Source: a bacterium (lineage in GTDB: Bacteria > Patescibacteriota > Saccharimonadia > Saccharimonadales > Saccharimonadaceae). Taken from it: a stretch of DNA of 64,000 nucleotides. Every line of letters starts with the position of its first letter. Position 1 is the stretch's first letter. Shown here one piece after another: positions 15,080-23,405 of this stretch. The position numbers and the translations under genes were made by a program. The stretch spans positions 124,001 through 188,000 of the forward strand of contig JAUMUF010000001.1 of the NCBI GenBank assembly GCA_030530825.1, read 5' to 3'. The notes under the pieces were generated by a model. That model saw only the letters and a program-made list of their open reading frames with translations. It was not told the origin of the DNA and ran no database searches.

Positions 15080-15966
15080 TGGCTAAAAAAGGTTTGGGGC
15101 GTGGGTTTTCTTCGCTTATACCTACAGATCTGCTAATTGACGATCAATTCGATCCCACATTAGGGGTTGATGTCGAAATCTCAAAGTTGATGGAAATTCC
15201 TCTTGCCAAAATTTCTGCCGACCCAGATCAGCCCCGCCGACATTTTGATGAAGAAGCATTGGCAGATCTGGCTAACTCTATCAAGGTTCATGGTGTTCTT
15301 CAGCCAATTGTAGTGATTAAAAAGGGTGATAAATTTGAGATTGTCGCTGGCGAAAGGCGTTTTCGCGCGTCTAAATTAGCAGGACTTGAAAAAATCCCTG
15401 CTATCATCAGAGAACTTTCCGACCAGAACCGCCTCGAACTCTCTCTTATTGAGAACCTCCAGCGTTCTGATCTCAACGTTCTTGAAACGGCGACCGCATA
15501 TCTCAAACTCCGTGAGCAATTCAATATGACCGCCAAGCAGATTGGCGAGCGTGTTGGTGGGCGGAGTGAGAGTGCGGTGCTCAACACACTTCGACTTCTT
15601 AATTTGCCGGACGAGGTTAAAAAACACGTTTATTCTGGCGAGTTGAAGGAGGGTCAGGTTAGGCCTCTCCTGAAAATAGATGAAGAAACTGTGCTAAAAA
15701 TTTTGCCAAAAATCATCGAAGAGGGCTGGACTGCGCGTAAATTAGAGCAATTTTTGGTTCAATATAAAAAAGAGTCCGAGAAATCTGGAGATAAAAAGCC
15801 TAAAGAGATCGTTAAGATGCCTTTCGAAAGCACCACAAGGCGCATCTCGAAATGGCTTAAAACTGATGTAAATATCAAGGCTTCCGCTCGTGGGTCTGGA
15901 CAGATCATCATTAAATTTAAGAGCGAAGAAGAGCTTAAGAGGCTCGAGGAAATTCTTTCTAAGTAA
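15079..15966 (+). CDS. parB: Chromosome partitioning protein ParB (Spo0J)
   Basis: 295-residue DNA-binding CTPase that loads at parS sites. Begins KKGLGRGFSSLIP, the family N-terminus that stimulates ParA. The nuclease-like ParB domain has DPDQPRRHFDEEALADLA and the CTP-binding GERRFRASKLAG, followed by an HTH region (FNMTAKQIGERVGGRSESAV) and a C-terminal dimerisation domain. I did not find a parS-like 16-mer in the immediate neighbourhood by eye. Confidence 0.95.
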   Translation: MAKKGLGRGFSSLIPTDLLIDDQFDPTLGVDVEISKLMEIPLAKISADPDQPRRHFDEEALADLANSIKVHGVLQPIVVIKKGDKFEIVAGERRFRASKLAGLEKIPAIIRELSDQNRLELSLIENLQRSDLNVLETATAYLKLREQFNMTAKQIGERVGGRSESAVLNTLRLLNLPDEVKKHVYSGELKEGQVRPLLKIDEETVLKILPKIIEEGWTARKLEQFLVQYKKESEKSGDKKPKEIVKMPFESTTRRISKWLKTDVNIKASARGSGQIIIKFKSEEELKRLEEILSK

Positions 15967-15999
15967 TCTAAACCCTCTCGAGAATGAGAGGGTTTAGAT
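15966..15999. terminator. Perfect hairpin between convergent parB and lepB
   Basis: A 14-bp perfect stem ATCTAAACCCTCTC / GAGAGGGTTTAGAT with a six-base loop spans the gap between the two stop codons. There is no T run on either side, so it may be a barrier or processing hairpin rather than a classical terminator. Confidence 0.5.
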
Positions 16000-16616
16000 T
16001 AGTAATCTTGAGAATACGTAAAATTCCTGATTCCATTGAAGGGGAAGATCCGCAAAGCAACTGGGCCGACTATCTGATATAGTGGGATTGTGCCAAGTCC
16101 GCTACGGGAGTCATACGATCCCGATCCCTCTCTATTATCTCCGGAGACAAAGATCTCGTCTTCAGGCACTGTCCATTCTCCATCGTGAGAGGTGTATTTT
16201 TTGGGCTCATTATTAAAGTTTTTGTCAACGTCAAAGCCATCCGGATGTTCTTTGTTATAAACAGTCATCTTGCCGTTTTCTACCTTGACTTTTTCTCCGG
16301 CAAAAGCGATAACTCGTTTAATTATATATTGATCTTTTTGTCCAGTGGTAAAGTGCGGATTTTTGAAAACAATTACATCTCCTCGGTTGGGTTTATAATT
16401 GGAATTGGTTAAATTGGCCCAAGTTGCAGGGATCCTGCTTACAATCACGCGATCGCCATCATGGAGCGTGTTTTCCATACTTCCGCCGACCACAGTATAG
16501 GTTTGAAAAAGAAATGAATTTATCAAAATCGTTCCTACGCTAACCGCAAAAACAAAACTAAAAATACCTAAAACATCGGATAAAAGCGGATGACGCTGCC
16601 AAAAATTACTCTTCAT
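15999..16616 (-). CDS. lepB: Signal peptidase I
   Basis: 205-residue membrane-bound serine protease that removes signal peptides from exported proteins. One N-terminal membrane helix (about 12-37). The catalytic Ser lies in GGSMENTL and the catalytic Lys in YIIKRVIAFAGE; the conserved GDNREGSGSYDSR box is near the end. It would process the signal peptides of the surface proteins encoded in this window. Confidence 0.95.
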   Translation of the reverse strand: MKSNFWQRHPLLSDVLGIFSFVFAVSVGTILINSFLFQTYTVVGGSMENTLHDGDRVIVSRIPATWANLTNSNYKPNRGDVIVFKNPHFTTGQKDQYIIKRVIAFAGEKVKVENGKMTVYNKEHPDGFDVDKNFNNEPKKYTSHDGEWTVPEDEIFVSGDNREGSGSYDSRSGLGTIPLYQIVGPVALRIFPFNGIRNFTYSQDY

Positions 16617-16622
16617 TATTCT

Positions 16623-16651
16623 ATTTTAACACAAGCAAAAAACTTTTTCAA
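16623..16651 (-). promoter_or_regulatory. Leaderless promoter of lepB
   Basis: On the minus strand: TTGAAA (16651-16646), 17 bases, TAAAAT (16628-16623) with TGT ahead. The -10 ends six bases before the ATG at 16616. Confidence 0.75.
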
Positions 16652-16691
16652 TTATGGTTAAAATTTTATAAGTGTGATATAATTATAAAAT

Positions 16692-17468
16692 ATGGAGTTT
16701 ATAAATCTTTCAAAAAAACATTCGTTGGCGAGTAGTATTTCTCACACCTTGCTTAATATTTTATTAGTTGGGGCGGTTTGGCTTTCAATTTATATTACCA
16801 AATTTCCGTTTATTGCGATTGGTCTTGTGTTGGTTTCAAAATGGCGTACTTTTGCTGTACGGCCACGATATTGGATTGTAAATGTTAAGTCTAACTTGGT
16901 AGATTTGATATTCTCGATTGGTATCGTCCTTTTGATGTGGCACAATGGCGCGGAGTATCTGTTGTCTACGGCAATCTTGGTGGGTCTTTATGTGATTTGG
17001 CTGACCTTTTTGAAGCCTCAAAGCACGGAAATTTATATGAAATTTCAAGCAATTTTGGCTGTTCTTATTGGATCGATGGCGTTAGTGTCAATCTCTTATG
17101 CTTGGAATCAAGAAGTGGTCGTTTTGATGGGATTCTTGATTGGATATGCGAGCCTTCGACATATTTTATCGGTTGATGGGGAGAAGAACATCGAGATTTT
17201 TAGTCTGTTCTGGGGTGTTATTGTTGCAGAAATGTTTTGGCTATTTAGTTTTTGGACTACTGGCTATGCGCTCTTTGGGATGAAGAACTTTATAGTTCCA
17301 CAAGTTTCGATTGTGGTGACTACGCTAAGTTTTGCGGTTTTCGAATTTATCCTTAATTTCAAAAATCCAGAAAAATCCAAAAAAGATTTATTGTTGCCGA
17401 TTGGTATGATGTTTTTGCTTTGCTTTATTTTGGTGGTGTTTTTCTCTGGAAGCGCAAGTGGGATTTAA
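16692..17468 (+). CDS. Multi-spanning membrane protein of unknown function
   Basis: 258 residues with about eight hydrophobic segments covering most of the length and short charged loops (KWRTFAVRPRYW; FKNPEKSKKD). No catalytic motif recognised. An extended -10 (TGATATAAT, 16678-16683) ends eight bases before the ATG, with no Shine-Dalgarno. The HtrA-like protease gene follows after 18 bases and is probably co-transcribed, hinting at envelope stress or quality control, which is inference. Confidence 0.6.
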   Translation: MEFINLSKKHSLASSISHTLLNILLVGAVWLSIYITKFPFIAIGLVLVSKWRTFAVRPRYWIVNVKSNLVDLIFSIGIVLLMWHNGAEYLLSTAILVGLYVIWLTFLKPQSTEIYMKFQAILAVLIGSMALVSISYAWNQEVVVLMGFLIGYASLRHILSVDGEKNIEIFSLFWGVIVAEMFWLFSFWTTGYALFGMKNFIVPQVSIVVTTLSFAVFEFILNFKNPEKSKKDLLLPIGMMFLLCFILVVFFSGSASGI

Positions 17469-17486
17469 TCAATAAGAAAGGTGGAT

Positions 17487-18614
17487 ATGAAAAAAGTTAA
17501 AAAGGACAAAAGTTTTATTATCGGGATTTTACTGGCGGGCGGATTTGGGTTGGTGCTAACTGGAGTTGTTGTTTCGAATAAGATCCTAAAGAGAGAGTTG
17601 GTGCAAAATTCAAACTCTTCGTTTCAGACAGTAGAAAATTCTGAATTTTCAAAAACTAATCATTCAGTTGAAGAAGTGGCGCAAAAAATTTCGCCAAGCG
17701 TTGTGTCTATTGTGGGGACTGGCTCTCGTAGCTCTATCTTTGGTGTTCGAGCGACGCAGAGTGCTGGAACAGGTGTCGTAGTATCTAAAAATGGCTATAT
17801 TGTTACCAATAAGCACGTTATTGAGGGTAAGAACTCAATTTCTGTAGTTATGAGCAATGGTGATATCTATGAAAATATTAAAATTGTCGCCAAAGATCCA
17901 CTAAATGATTTAGCATTCTTGAAGATCGACGGTGTAGACAATTTGACTCCAGCAGAACTTGGTGACAGTAAGAAATTAAAAGTCGGTCAGCAGGTTGTGG
18001 CTGTTGGGAATGCTTTGGGCCAATACCAAAATACTATCACTTCTGGAATTATCTCTGGAATGAATAGAAATGTTGAAGCATCCGATGGCAGTGGCGATGC
18101 GGAGTCGCTATCTGGTATGATCCAGACCGATGCGGCGATCAATTCTGGCAATTCTGGTGGGCCTTTGGTGAATTCTCGTGGCCAAGTTATCGGAATAAAC
18201 ACGGCCAAGGCTACAGATGGAGATGGTATTGGATTTGCGATCCCTATTTCTTCAATTAAAGGCATGCTTAAATCTTTAGTAGAAAAAGGTAGAGCAGACA
18301 GGGCGGTTTTGGGTGTGAGTTATCATGCGTTAACCCCAACTATTGCTAAATCTCAAAACTTGCCTATAAACTACGGTGCTTATCTTTATAGTCAAGATGG
18401 TCAGCGTGTAGTAGCGTCTGGCAGTCCGGCAGAGAAGGCAGGCTTGAAGAGCGGTGACATAATCACAGAAATCAACGGAGAAAAGATTGGCGAATCTGGG
18501 ACACTCCTAAGTCTTGTATCTGAGTACAGTGTTGGCGAAACTATCAAATTGACAATCTATCGCGGTCGGGAGCGACTCGAGAAGTCATTAACTCTGGAGG
18601 CGTACAGCAACTAA
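17487..18614 (+). CDS. HtrA/DegP-like serine protease with PDZ domain
   Basis: 375 residues from the ATG at 17487 (a GTG two codons earlier overlaps the AAAGG ribosome site). One N-terminal membrane anchor (about 10-28), then a trypsin-like domain facing outward: His110 in TNKHVIEG, Asp141 in NDLAFLKI, Ser223 in NSGNSGGPLV. A single PDZ domain (about 270-370) contains GAYLYSQDGQRV and AGLKSGDIITEING. Expected role: degradation or processing of misfolded exported proteins. Confidence 0.9.
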   Translation: MKKVKKDKSFIIGILLAGGFGLVLTGVVVSNKILKRELVQNSNSSFQTVENSEFSKTNHSVEEVAQKISPSVVSIVGTGSRSSIFGVRATQSAGTGVVVSKNGYIVTNKHVIEGKNSISVVMSNGDIYENIKIVAKDPLNDLAFLKIDGVDNLTPAELGDSKKLKVGQQVVAVGNALGQYQNTITSGIISGMNRNVEASDGSGDAESLSGMIQTDAAINSGNSGGPLVNSRGQVIGINTAKATDGDGIGFAIPISSIKGMLKSLVEKGRADRAVLGVSYHALTPTIAKSQNLPINYGAYLYSQDGQRVVASGSPAEKAGLKSGDIITEINGEKIGESGTLLSLVSEYSVGETIKLTIYRGRERLEKSLTLEAYSN

Positions 18615-18641
18615 AAATAGCAAGTTCTCGCTTGCTATTTT
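18614..18641. terminator. Bidirectional terminator between htrA-like and prmC
   Basis: AAAATAGCAAG pairs with CTTGCTATTTT around TTCTCG, with A and T tracts on both sides; its right arm covers the prmC stop codon. Confidence 0.75.
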
Positions 18642-19489
18642 ATTTTTTCAAAAACTAGAGTGTAATTTTGTTTTTGGACCAGCCGGAATTGGTGATTTTT
18701 TGCTACATCTTCCAAATCTTGGAATTGATCCGGGTCGGCTTCGATGAGTAAAAATTTTATACTTGGCAAGTTTTGTGCTTGCTGAAACAATTTTTTATAC
18801 AGGTCCAGGCCGCCATCTTCTGCGTAGAGAGCAATTTGTGGTTCATGATTAAGTTCATTTTCTTCAGAAAAGTCGATCCAGTTTTGGTCTACATAAGGTA
18901 AATTGGCAGTTAGGATTGTAATTTTTTGGAGAATGCCTTGAGGGATTTTCTCTAATAGATCACTCTCGAAAAGCGGAATTTCTTGATTGAGTATTTTTTT
19001 GGCGTTTAGATTGGCGACAGCAAGAGCGGACAGAGAAATATCGCTTGCGAATACTTCGAGATTTTTGTTATCTCCAAAATTTTTATGGAATTCTGCCAAG
19101 ATTGAAATAGGGATAATACCTGAGCCGGTACCGACATCCAATATAATATCTCCTTCGATGTATAAATTTTTTATACAGTCGATCAGAGTTTCAGTTTCTG
19201 GGCGCGGAACGAGTACACTATTATTTACAAAGAAATTTCTGCCGTAGAATTCTTTTTCCTGAAAAATATAAGCAAGTGGAACGCGTTTTGCCCGTAGATT
19301 GAGCCAATTATTGGCATGAAAGATTTGTTGCTTGGTGAGTTTTTTGTCGGGCTTGGCGTGAAGATAAGTGCGCTCACGACTAAGAACTTTAGACAAGATT
19401 AACTCGGCATCCAGATTGGCGGATGGAATTTGCGCTTGAGTAAGTTTTTTGTTCGCGCGAATGAGCCATTCTTGAATGGTGTTTTTCAT
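18635..19489 (-). CDS. prmC: Release factor glutamine methyltransferase PrmC (HemK)
   Basis: 284 residues. SAM-dependent enzyme that methylates the Gln of the GGQ motif in release factors. N-terminal helical domain (about 1-75), then a Rossmann methyltransferase with ILDVGTGSGIIPISIL (motif I) and NLPYVD in place of the usual NPPY catalytic loop. C-terminal EPQIALYAEDGGLDLYKKL is typical. It lies three bases downstream of prfA in the same operon, next to one of its substrates. Confidence 0.92.
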   Translation of the reverse strand: MKNTIQEWLIRANKKLTQAQIPSANLDAELILSKVLSRERTYLHAKPDKKLTKQQIFHANNWLNLRAKRVPLAYIFQEKEFYGRNFFVNNSVLVPRPETETLIDCIKNLYIEGDIILDVGTGSGIIPISILAEFHKNFGDNKNLEVFASDISLSALAVANLNAKKILNQEIPLFESDLLEKIPQGILQKITILTANLPYVDQNWIDFSEENELNHEPQIALYAEDGGLDLYKKLFQQAQNLPSIKFLLIEADPDQFQDLEDVAKNHQFRLVQKQNYTLVFEKIK

Positions 19490-19492
19490 CTG

Positions 19493-20566
19493 CTAATTCT
19501 TTGCGCCTTCCGCGAGAAGTTCAAGTTCGTAAGCATGGAGATGCTCGAAGATATCACCAATTTGACCGTTCATCGCTGCCGGGATGTTGCTTCGAGAGTA
19601 GCCAATGCGGTGATCTGTTATGCGATCTTGTGGGAAGTTGTAAGTTCGAATTTTCTCCGAGCGGTCGCCAGATCCAATGAGGTTACGGCGCTCTGCGGTG
19701 AGTTTGGCATTTTCTTCGTCGATTTTAGCCTGAAGAAGACGCGCACGCAAAATACCCATTGCCTTTTCTCGGTTTTTGATCTGGGATTTTTCATCTTGAT
19801 TGGTTACGACCATGCCTGTTGGAATGTGGGTGATTCGAACAGCGGAGTCGGTAGTGTTGACAGACTGTCCGCCGTGACCGCCACTTCTAAATACATCAAC
19901 GCGAATGTCGTTGGGTGCGATTTCGATTTCAGCCTCTTCAGCCTCTGGTAGAACGGCCACAGTAACGGTTGAAGTATGAATGCGACCTTGAGATTCTGTT
20001 GCAGGGATGCGCTGGACTCGGTGAACGCCACTTTCGAACTTCATTTTAGAGTAGGGCGCATCGCCTTTAACGCTAAAGACAACTTCTTTATAACCGCCCG
20101 CGTCGTTGGCGGATTCGTTCAATAGTTCGGTCTTGAGAGAATTTTGCTCGCAATATCGCAGATACATACGATAAAGTTCCGCCGCAAAAAGTGAAGCCTC
20201 GTCGCCGCCTGCACCTGCGCGGATTTCGACAATGACGTTTTTGTCGTCGTTGGGGTCTTTAGGGGTTAGCATCACGAAGAGTTCTTGCTCGAGTGCTTCG
20301 AGTTTTTCTTCGCTATCAATGATTTCTAGTTTGGCAAGTTCGGCAAGTTCACCGGTTTCGAGAGAGGCGAGTTCTCGGGCTTCTTGGATGTTTTTTTCGA
20401 GAGTTTCTCGCAGTTCTCCCTTTTCAATGATTTTTTCAAGTTCAGAAAAGCGCTTATTTTTGGCGGTAAAATCTGGACTAGAATATGCGGTTGGCATACT
20501 CAAAAAGTCGCGAATTTCCGCGTATTCCGCTCGAAGTTTATCAAGATTTAGTTCAATTTTTGGCAT
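19493..20566 (-). CDS. prfA: Peptide chain release factor 1
   Basis: 357 residues. Recognises UAA/UAG through the PAT tripeptide ([15 protein letters not shown]) and triggers peptide release through GGQ ([17 protein letters not shown]). [18 protein letters not shown] is the family signature. The -10 TATAAT (20580-20575, minus strand) ends eight bases before the ATG, so its leader is minimal. Confidence 0.96.
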   Translation of the reverse strand: MPKIELNLDKLRAEYAEIRDFLSMPTAYSSPDFTAKNKRFSELEKIIEKGELRETLEKNIQEARELASLETGELAELAKLEIIDSEEKLEALEQELFVMLTPKDPNDDKNVIVEIRAGAGGDEASLFAAELYRMYLRYCEQNSLKTELLNESANDAGGYKEVVFSVKGDAPYSKMKFESGVHRVQRIPATESQGRIHTSTVTVAVLPEAEEAEIEIAPNDIRVDVFRSGGHGGQSVNTTDSAVRITHIPTGMVVTNQDEKSQIKNREKAMGILRARLLQAKIDEENAKLTAERRNLIGSGDRSEKIRTYNFPQDRITDHRIGYSRSNIPAAMNGQIGDIFEHLHAYELELLAEGAKN

Positions 20567-20574
20567 ATAGAGTA

Positions 20575-20580
20575 ATTATA
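20575..20580 (-). promoter_or_regulatory. -10 element of prfA-prmC
   Basis: TGCTATAAT on the minus strand, an extended -10 close to the ATG at 20566; near-leaderless. Confidence 0.6.
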
Positions 20581-20606
20581 GCAGATTTGAGCAGAAAATT
20601 AAAGAG

Positions 20607-20635
20607 TTGAAAAACGGTTGTGGTTTTGGTATGAT
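20607..20635 (+). promoter_or_regulatory. Leaderless promoter of ung
   Basis: TTGAAA at 20607-20612, 17 bases, TATGAT at 20630-20635, then six bases to the ATG at 20642. Confidence 0.7.
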
Positions 20636-20641
20636 TTTAGT

Positions 20642-21301
20642 ATGAAAACGTGGCGAGAATTCATTGAAGCAGAGGCTGAGAAGTATTATTTTCGAAGGCT
20701 GATCAGAAGAGTCGATATGGAGCGCGAAACTAAAGAAATTTTTCCTTCGCGCGAAGAAATGTTTTCTTGCTTCCGAGCCTGTCCGCTCGAAAAAACAAAA
20801 GTTGTGATTATCGGTCAAGATCCGTATCACGGAGTGGGGCAAGCGCATGGAATGAGTTTTTCTGTTAAAAAGGGTGTTAAGATTCCGCCTTCTCTTCAAA
20901 ATATTTTCAAAGAGTTGCGTGATGATTTGGGGTGCGAGATTCCGCCGCACGGTAACCTTGAGGCGTGGGCAGAGCAGGGCGTGCTGCTTTTGAATACGGC
21001 TTTCAGCGTTGAAAAGGGTAAGCCTGCCAGTCACGCCAATCTTGACTGGATGGAATTTACGGAGAATATTCTTGATTTTTTGAATGAGTTTGAGCGGCCG
21101 TTGGTGTTTATTCTTTGGGGAGCACACGCGCAAAAAGTTGGTGCGCGGATTGCCAACCCGCAACATCTTAAGATTGAGAGCACCCACCCGTCGCCGTTTT
21201 CAGCCAGTCGCGGATTTTTCGGTTCAAGGCCGTTTTCGAAGACGAATGATTTTCTTCGAAAAAATAATCTGGAAGAAATCGATTGGCGGATAAAATACTA
21301 A
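20642..21301 (+). CDS. ung: Uracil-DNA glycosylase (family 1)
   Basis: 219 residues from ATG 20642 (MKTWREFIEAEAEKYYF); an in-frame ATG at 20618 lies ahead of the -10 box and is unlikely. Removes uracil from DNA. The water-activating motif GQDPYHG has Asp60; HPSPFSASRGFFG has the leucine-loop region with His182; LLLNTAFSVEKGKPASH is also typical. Family-1 length is normal. Confidence 0.95.
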   Translation: MKTWREFIEAEAEKYYFRRLIRRVDMERETKEIFPSREEMFSCFRACPLEKTKVVIIGQDPYHGVGQAHGMSFSVKKGVKIPPSLQNIFKELRDDLGCEIPPHGNLEAWAEQGVLLLNTAFSVEKGKPASHANLDWMEFTENILDFLNEFERPLVFILWGAHAQKVGARIANPQHLKIESTHPSPFSASRGFFGSRPFSKTNDFLRKNNLEEIDWRIKY

Positions 21302-21312
21302 GAATACGACAG

Positions 21313-21349
21313 AACAAAAATCTCGCCCGAATTGGACGAGATTTTTGTT
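21313..21349. terminator. Bidirectional terminator between ung and rpmE2
   Basis: AACAAAAATCTCG pairs with CGAGATTTTTGTT between convergent genes. Confidence 0.75.
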
Positions 21350-21356
21350 CTTATCG

Positions 21357-21677
21357 CTATCGCTCTGCTTTTTTGGCTGCTTGAGCGGCTGCTTTTTTGG
21401 CTTTGTTTGCCAATGCTTCTTTTCGAGCCTGAGCCATTTCTTGTGCGCGTTTGAATCGGTCCACGCGACCTTCGGTGTCGATGATTTTTTCTTCACCGGT
21501 GAAGAATGGGTGGGATGCGCTAGAAATATGGATTTTTACCAAAGGATATTCTTGGCCGTCTTCCCATTTGATAGTTTCTTTTGAATCTGCTGTTGAGCGA
21601 GTCAAGAAAGCAAATCCAGCCACCTCGTCGCTAAATACGACAGGGCGATATTCGGTTGGATGTAAATTCTTTTTCAT
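21357..21677 (-). CDS. rpmE2: Ribosomal protein bL31, type B (zinc-free)
   Basis: 106 residues. [28 protein letters not shown] and [13 protein letters not shown] ... GRVDRF are the type B pattern; the CxxC zinc ligands of type A are absent. An extra Ala/Lys-rich tail (about 80-106) extends past the usual end. The -10 TAAAAT (21692-21687, minus strand) ends nine bases before the ATG, again with almost no leader. Confidence 0.93.
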   Translation of the reverse strand: MKKNLHPTEYRPVVFSDEVAGFAFLTRSTADSKETIKWEDGQEYPLVKIHISSASHPFFTGEEKIIDTEGRVDRFKRAQEMAQARKEALANKAKKAAAQAAKKAER

Positions 21678-21727
21678 AACTTTTCTATTTTAGCATATTT
21701 TTTGAAGAAATAAAAGCCCTAAATTTC

Positions 21728-21756
21728 TTGCTTTTTTCTCCAAAATTTGCTAAAAT
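21728..21756 (+). promoter_or_regulatory. Promoter of rpsB-tsf
   Basis: TTGCTT at 21728-21733, 17 bases, TAAAAT at 21751-21756 with TGC ahead; it leaves a leader of about 100 bases before rpsB. Confidence 0.7.
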
Positions 21757-21775
21757 ATTCAAGTAATATAAACTA

Positions 21776-21844
21776 ATGAAACAATTTTTGGGAAAATTCC
21801 TTTCGAAAAGTGCGAAATCTATTTCGAAAATCTCCCAAAAATAA
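21776..21844 (+). other. rpsB leader: structured RNA and/or 22-codon upstream ORF
   Basis: ATTTTTGGGA (21784-21793) pairs perfectly with TCCCAAAAAT (21833-21842), enclosing hairpins TTTCG/CGAAA and ATTT/AAAT. This looks like a three-way junction just upstream of the rpsB ribosome site. The same bases form an ORF from ATG 21776 to TAA 21844 encoding a basic amphipathic peptide (MKQFLGKFLSKSAKSI...). Autogenous control by S2 through an rpsB leader is known in other bacteria; which reading applies here is open. Confidence 0.45.
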
Positions 21845-21860
21845 AGACAAAGGAGTTACA

Positions 21861-22553
21861 ATGTCTGTAGAAGTTGACATCAAGCAATTGCTTGAAGCAG
21901 GTGTTCACTTCGGTCACAAAACACACCGATGGCACCCAAAAATGGCGCCTTACATCCACAGCAAGCGCCAAGATAGCCACATTATTGATTTGACAAAAAC
22001 TGTCGAAGCGCTCGAAAAGGCTCTTCCAGTTATCACTAAGACTGTCGAATCTGGCAAAAAAGTTCTCTTTGTTGGAACTAAAAAGCAAGTTAAAGATACT
22101 GTTCGTGAAGCGGCTCAATCTGTAAATCAACCTTTTGTTGTTGAGCGATGGGTTGGCGGTATGCTCACCAACGCCGGCACAATCAACCAGCAAATCAAGA
22201 AACTAAAAACTCTTGAAAAGCGAATGGAATCCGGTGAACTCGCAAAGCGCTACTCCAAGTTGGAGGTTCAACGCTACGCTGAAGAAATCGAAGTTTTGAA
22301 CACTCGCTATGGCGGTATCAAAGATTTGATGGGCAAGCCTGGAATTGTTTTTGTAACTGATGCGATCGCCGACGCTAACGCAATCCGCGAGGCTAAAGTT
22401 CTTGGTATTCCAGTAGTTGCGCTTGTTGATACCAATGTCAACCCAGATGGTATCGATTTCGTAATACCTGCTAACGATGACGCAATCAAGGGCGTAAAAT
22501 TGCTTGTTGATTATGTTGTTGAAGCAGTAAAATCTGCAAAGACTGAAAAATAA
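21861..22553 (+). CDS. rpsB: Ribosomal protein uS2
   Basis: 230 residues from ATG 21861, with AAAGGAG eight bases upstream. MSVEVDIKQLLEAGVHFGHKT is the universal S2 start; FVGTKKQ, RWVGGMLTN and PGIVFVTDAIADANAIREA are conserved. Followed 22 bases later by tsf, the universal rpsB-tsf pair. Confidence 0.97.
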   Translation: MSVEVDIKQLLEAGVHFGHKTHRWHPKMAPYIHSKRQDSHIIDLTKTVEALEKALPVITKTVESGKKVLFVGTKKQVKDTVREAAQSVNQPFVVERWVGGMLTNAGTINQQIKKLKTLEKRMESGELAKRYSKLEVQRYAEEIEVLNTRYGGIKDLMGKPGIVFVTDAIADANAIREAKVLGIPVVALVDTNVNPDGIDFVIPANDDAIKGVKLLVDYVVEAVKSAKTEK

Positions 22554-22575
22554 TTTTCGAATTTAAGGAGAAAAA

Positions 22576-23172
22576 ATGGCTGTTTCTATTGAAGAAATCA
22601 AAAAACTCAAAGAATTGACAGGTCTTGGTCTTACCGACGCTAAAGCCGCTTTGGTTGATGCAGATGGTGACTTCGACAAGGCTCTTGAGGCGCTTCGAAA
22701 GAAGGGTTTGACCAAGGCTGAAAAGAAGGGTGACCGCGAAGCGCGAGAAGGTTTAGTTGAATCATACGTTCACGGTGGCCGAATCGGCGTAATCGTTGAA
22801 GTTAACTGTGAAACCGACTTTGTTGCGCGAACTGACGACTTCAAAAACTTTGCGCACCAAATCGCAATGCAAATCGCTGCAATGGCGCCAACTTACGCCA
22901 ACGAATCCGACATTCCTGCAGAAGAAGTTGCTCGTGTCCGAGCGGAAGCAGAAGAGCGAGTTACTAAAGAAGGTAAGCCAGCCGACATCGCTGAAAAAAT
23001 CGTTGACGGTCAGGTTAAAAAATACTTCGCTGAAAAAGTTTTGTTGTCCCAATCTTACATTATGGATGATAGCAAAACTGTTGAGCAATTCTTGAAAGAA
23101 ACTATCGCAAAACTTGGTGAAAACATCGTTGTGCGACAATTCTCAAGAATTGAACTTGGCGTTAATGAATAA
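22576..23172 (+). CDS. tsf: Elongation factor Ts
   Basis: 198 residues, the short form of EF-Ts, the nucleotide exchange factor for EF-Tu. The N-terminal UBA-like domain has LKELTGLGLTDAKAAL; the core has GRIGVIVEVNCETDFVART. AAGGAG precedes the ATG. Terminator follows. Confidence 0.96.
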   Translation: MAVSIEEIKKLKELTGLGLTDAKAALVDADGDFDKALEALRKKGLTKAEKKGDREAREGLVESYVHGGRIGVIVEVNCETDFVARTDDFKNFAHQIAMQIAAMAPTYANESDIPAEEVARVRAEAEERVTKEGKPADIAEKIVDGQVKKYFAEKVLLSQSYIMDDSKTVEQFLKETIAKLGENIVVRQFSRIELGVNE

Positions 23173-23200
23173 AATCCATAAGGGATTTATATAAATACTG

Positions 23201-23236
23201 AAATCAATCGCTAAAATGCGGTTGATTTTATTTTTG
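23201..23236 (+). terminator. Terminator of rpsB-tsf
   Basis: AAATCAATCGC pairs with GCGGTTGATTT (11 bp with one G-T), followed by TATTTTTG. Confidence 0.75.
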
Positions 23237-23256
23237 TAAAAAATTATAAAATTTTG

Positions 23257-23285
23257 TTGACTTTATTAAAAGCTTATGCTAAAAT
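23257..23285 (+). promoter_or_regulatory. Promoter of the 1232-residue surface protein
   Basis: TTGACT at 23257-23262, 17 bases, TAAAAT at 23280-23285 with TGC ahead. It leaves an untranslated leader of about 115 bases, in contrast to the leaderless housekeeping genes; the leader is A+T-rich with no clear fold by eye. Confidence 0.8.
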
Positions 23286-23405
23286 TATAATACTGCGAGA
23301 GAAAACAATACAAAAATAAATTCAAATAAATTAAGTGCTATTAATATTGTTTAATTTTTGTAGAGTTTTCTTTCGAAATTCTACTTTAGGGAGATAAAAT
23401 TTTTA

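Noticed and set aside
20618-20641. Longer uracil-DNA glycosylase starting at 20618
   Set aside because: That ATG is upstream of the -10 box at 20630-20635, and family members begin near MKTWREF.
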